Assembly: GCA_020063545.1 (NCBI GenBank)
Contig: JAGUUF010000352.1
Location: 1 to 7,018 of the forward strand
Length of the DNA: 7,018 nucleotides
Origin: Cytophagales bacterium
GTDB taxonomy: Bacteria > Bacteroidota > Bacteroidia > Cytophagales > Cyclobacteriaceae
Reading direction: 5' to 3'
The position numbers and the translations under genes are program-made. Positions 4,850 through 7,018 of this stretch are shown one piece after another. The notes beneath the pieces are model-generated. The model saw nothing but the letters and a program-made list of their open reading frames with translations, did not search any database and had not been told where the DNA came from. Position 1 is the first letter of the stretch. Each line of letters starts with the position of its first letter.

Positions 4850-7018
4850 ATGTTGCTTTTTATGCGGTTGTCTGGTTTTGTTTTAATAAACTTTGCTGCC
4901 TTGCTGATATTCCCGGTGCTGGCCCAGGTGCCTAACCTGGAATGGGCCAAAAATACATCCGGCTCAGCCTTTAAAGAAAGCAGTGGTATTGCCACCGACC
5001 CCTTCGGTAACACGTATGTTATCGGCACTTTTTCCGGCACAGCCGATTTCGACCCGGGGCCTGGTACATTTCTGATTACCTCTATCGTTAACAGCCGCGA
5101 TGCTTTTATTCTTAAACTCGATCCCAATGGCAATTTGGTATGGGCAAAAACCATTGGCGGTACTGGTGCAGATGAAGGTAAAGCCATAACCACCGATGCA
5201 GCCGGCAATGTTTATGTAGCAGGCGGATTCAGCGATGTTGCTGATTTAGATCCCGGCCCGGGCACATTTATACTGAACTCCTTCGGAAACCTTGATGCCT
5301 TTATTGTTAAATTAGATATAAACGGAAACTTTATTTGGGCCAGACAACTGGGTGGTGCAGAAGCTGACTTTCCAAACGATATTAAAGTTGACGGATCGGG
5401 TAATGTGCTCACTACCGGTTATTTCGGATTGATTGCAGATTTTGATCCCGGACCTTCGGTATTCCCCATGACCGCAATTGGCTTTTCCGACATCTTCATT
5501 TCCAAGCTCACCACCAATGGCAACTTTGTATGGGCTAAAAGCATCGGCAGCCCGTTTTACGAGTATGGATACAGCATAGCCGTTGACGCATCAGAAAACG
5601 TGCTGGTTTCCGGATCGTTTCCCAACACCATTATTGATTTTGATCCGGGGCCCGGCAACTTTTTCTTACCTGGCCCAGGTGCAGAAAATGGGTATGTGCT
5701 GAAACTAACCAGCGCTGGAAATTTCGATTGGGCTCTCGCCTACGCAGGTGACCCCTCAACCATTGCTGATCAACTTACTGTTGACAACCTGGGGAATGTA
5801 ATCGTAAGCGGACCATTTGAAGGCACCGTAGATTTCGACCCGCTGGGTTCCGGGTTTTCCCTTACTGCAAATCCTGCGGGCAGCTTATTTATACTAAAGC
5901 TTGCACCCGATGGAAGTTTTACATGGGCCGGAGCTATCGGAGGATCTGGCACCCTATATTATGGTGACATTGTCTCAGATGACTTGAATTATATCATTCT
6001 TACGGGAAATTTTGAAAGTACAGTAGATTTTGATCCGGGACCAGGAACTTTTGATCTTACTGCGAGTGGCATTAGCGATCTTTTTCTGTTAAAACTTGAT
6101 GATGCCGGTAACCTCCTATGGGCAGCACAGATGGGTGGCCCTGGAAACAGCGAGTTTGCATACGGTGTCGCTTCCGATGCTGCCGGAAACACGTATGTAA
6201 CAGGCTACTTTGCCGGCCTTATGGATGCCGACCCATCGGCTTGTGTTACCAATATTGCAGCCATAGACAACTTTGATGTATTTGTTATTAAACTCGGGGT
6301 TTTACCCGGATGCGGCCCGGTAATCATTAATTTTCTTCCTACCGCTGGTCCGGTTGGTGAAGTTGTTGTGATCAATGGGTTGAACTTCAGCAATACACCA
6401 GCCGATAACCATGTTACATTTAACGGAACACCTGCAGTTGTTACAGCCAGTACAACCACAAGCATTACCACCACCGTGCCGGCCGGTGCAACAACCGGTC
6501 CGATTTCAGTAACGGTAGCAGAAGTACCGGCAATCAGTTCATCAAACTTTACCGTAACCACCGGGTGCGTACCGGCAACAGAACGCAACGCCCTTATTGC
6601 ATTATACACGGCAACCGATGGTGCAAACTGGACGGACAACACCGACTGGCTCAGTGCCGATGAAAGCACATGGTTTGGCGTACAGGTAAGTGGCTGCCAT
6701 GTTACCGGGTTGTATCTCAATAACAACAATTTGAATGGTTCACTTCCGGCTGCACTGGGCGATTTAACAGAACTGACAACCCTGCAAATAATAAATAACC
6801 CTTTGCTATCCGGTTCAATACCCACATCCATAGGCAACCTTACCAAACTCAACTCGATGCTGCTGTACCTTAACGGACTTAGCGGCACCATACCTCCATC
6901 CATCGGTAATCTTACCATGGTCACGCAACTCGAACTTCAAAGCAATAACTTCACCGGAAGCATACCCGCTGAAATCGGCAACTTAACATCGCTGAATTAT
7001 TTGCGGTTAGACGATAAC
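4850..7018 (+). CDS. Secreted SBBP beta-propeller / IPT-TIG / leucine-rich-repeat protein (3' partial)
   Basis: The frame is open from the ATG at 4850 to the window edge, giving 723 residues without a stop; the C-terminus is missing. A signal peptide spans residues 1-25 (hydrophobic core, then FPVLA, cleaved before Q26). M5 (base 4862), followed by an Arg, is an equally good or better start. Residues about 32-482 hold seven SBBP-type repeats with the pattern GN-x-x-WAK, D-x-x-GN-x-Y-x-x-G-x-F and DFDPGPGTF, probably one propeller. Residues about 489-570 are an IPT/TIG immunoglobulin-like domain (PTAGPVGEVVVINGLNF). Residues about 573-617 are a Cys-containing cap (C573, C616) with the DGANWTDNTDW motif usual before bacterial plant-type LRRs. 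LRRs run from 618 onward. Such proteins are secreted or surface-bound and often end in a type IX secretion sorting domain, which could lie beyond the window. The ligand is unknown and no catalytic motif is seen. The architecture is clear; binding or adhesion is inference. Confidence 0.9.
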   Translation, partial: MLLFMRLSGFVLINFAALLIFPVLAQVPNLEWAKNTSGSAFKESSGIATDPFGNTYVIGTFSGTADFDPGPGTFLITSIVNSRDAFILKLDPNGNLVWAKTIGGTGADEGKAITTDAAGNVYVAGGFSDVADLDPGPGTFILNSFGNLDAFIVKLDINGNFIWARQLGGAEADFPNDIKVDGSGNVLTTGYFGLIADFDPGPSVFPMTAIGFSDIFISKLTTNGNFVWAKSIGSPFYEYGYSIAVDASENVLVSGSFPNTIIDFDPGPGNFFLPGPGAENGYVLKLTSAGNFDWALAYAGDPSTIADQLTVDNLGNVIVSGPFEGTVDFDPLGSGFSLTANPAGSLFILKLAPDGSFTWAGAIGGSGTLYYGDIVSDDLNYIILTGNFESTVDFDPGPGTFDLTASGISDLFLLKLDDAGNLLWAAQMGGPGNSEFAYGVASDAAGNTYVTGYFAGLMDADPSACVTNIAAIDNFDVFVIKLGVLPGCGPVIINFLPTAGPVGEVVVINGLNFSNTPADNHVTFNGTPAVVTASTTTSITTTVPAGATTGPISVTVAEVPAISSSNFTVTTGCVPATERNALIALYTATDGANWTDNTDWLSADESTWFGVQVSGCHVTGLYLNNNNLNGSLPAALGDLTELTTLQIINNPLLSGSIPTSIGNLTKLNSMLLYLNGLSGTIPPSIGNLTMVTQLELQSNNFTGSIPAEIGNLTSLNYLRLDDN
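4943..6295 (+). repeat. Seven tandem SBBP-type propeller repeats (65-66 residues, about 195-198 bp each)
   Basis: A conserved Trp marks each unit, at residues 32, 98, 163, 228, 294, 359 and 424, spaced 66, 65, 65, 66, 65 and 65. The companion DFDPGPG-type motif begins near residues 66, 132, 197, 263, 328 and 393, with a degraded MDADPS version at 458. Repeats 5 (DFDPLGSGF) and 7 are the most diverged. Codons for the shared motif differ freely between units (GACCCGGGG, GATCCCGGC, GATCCGGGA), so the copies are old and under protein-level selection rather than recent duplications. The array ends with DVFVIKLG, completing the final unit. Confidence 0.9.
6314..6559 (+). other. IPT/TIG domain within the propeller/LRR protein
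   Basis: Residues about 489-570 follow the IPT/TIG pattern: a start of PVIINFLPTAGPVG, the strand EVVVINGLNF, then HVTFNGTPA, and a Thr/Ser-rich end with VPAGATTGPISVTV. This immunoglobulin-like fold commonly acts as a spacer or binding module in bacterial surface proteins. Here it joins the propeller to the LRR cap. The domain boundaries are approximate. Confidence 0.8.
6701..7018 (+). repeat. Plant-type leucine-rich repeats (four full units and a fifth cut by the window edge)
   Basis: Units of 24-25 residues begin at about residues 618, 642, 667, 691 and 715. Each follows the pattern L-x-x-L-x-L-x-x-N-x-L-x-G-x-IP-x-x-IGNLT, for example NFTGSIPAEIGNLTS. The IPxxIGNLT half is the plant-specific LRR class, also frequent in secreted Bacteroidota proteins. 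The first unit is the most diverged (SLPAALGDLTE) and the second carries one extra residue (NNPLLSG). The array continues past the window. Confidence 0.9.

Noticed and set aside
4807..6192. Several minus-strand open frames sharing a PGPGSKS motif
   Set aside because: The shared motif is the antisense reading of the DFDPGPG repeat in the propeller gene, so the similarity comes from the sense-strand repeats. These are not a gene family.
4943..6295. The tandem repeats considered as a satellite or recently amplified DNA repeat
   Set aside because: Codons for the shared motif differ between units and only the protein pattern is kept, so this is an old protein repeat.
6205..6924. A 239-codon open frame on the minus strand opposite the IPT/TIG-LRR region
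   Set aside because: It lies wholly opposite a well-recognised coding frame, has biased low-complexity composition (runs of Val, Thr, Ser, Pro) and matches no family I know. It is a by-product of codon use in the real gene.

Overview
The window looks like chromosomal DNA from a member of the Bacteroidota, probably a Cytophagales-like environmental lineage. This is inferred from three things: an MG2/TonB-plug envelope protein, a secreted beta-propeller/IPT/leucine-rich-repeat protein of a kind common in the phylum, and -7 boxes of the TAnnTTTG type with no Shine-Dalgarno sequences. The genus-level placement is a guess.

Layout. (1) Positions 2-1588, plus strand: the C-terminal part of a large envelope protein with macroglobulin-like domains and a TonB-receptor plug domain but no beta-barrel; its start lies outside the window. 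(2) Positions 1591-2231, minus strand: lolA, the periplasmic lipoprotein carrier, interrupted by a one-base frameshift in a short A run. It meets gene 1 tail to tail with 2 bases between stop codons. (3) Positions 2290-4716, minus strand: ftsK, a full-length 808-residue septal DNA translocase lying 58 bases upstream of lolA and in the same direction. (4) Positions 4717-4849: a 133-base divergent intergenic region with a good candidate ftsK promoter. (5) Positions 4850-7018, plus strand: a secreted repeat protein running off the right edge, with a signal peptide, seven 65-66-residue SBBP-type repeats (probably one complete seven-bladed propeller), an IPT/TIG domain and plant-type leucine-rich repeats.

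The ftsK-lolA pair is housekeeping: chromosome segregation at division and outer-membrane lipoprotein transport. The two flanking plus-strand genes encode envelope or secreted proteins and show no direct functional link to that pair. I see no RNA genes, mobile elements, CRISPR arrays or defence systems, and nothing I would call a new biological system. The items most worth checking are the lolA frameshift, the very regular propeller with its composite architecture, and the barrel-less plug protein.
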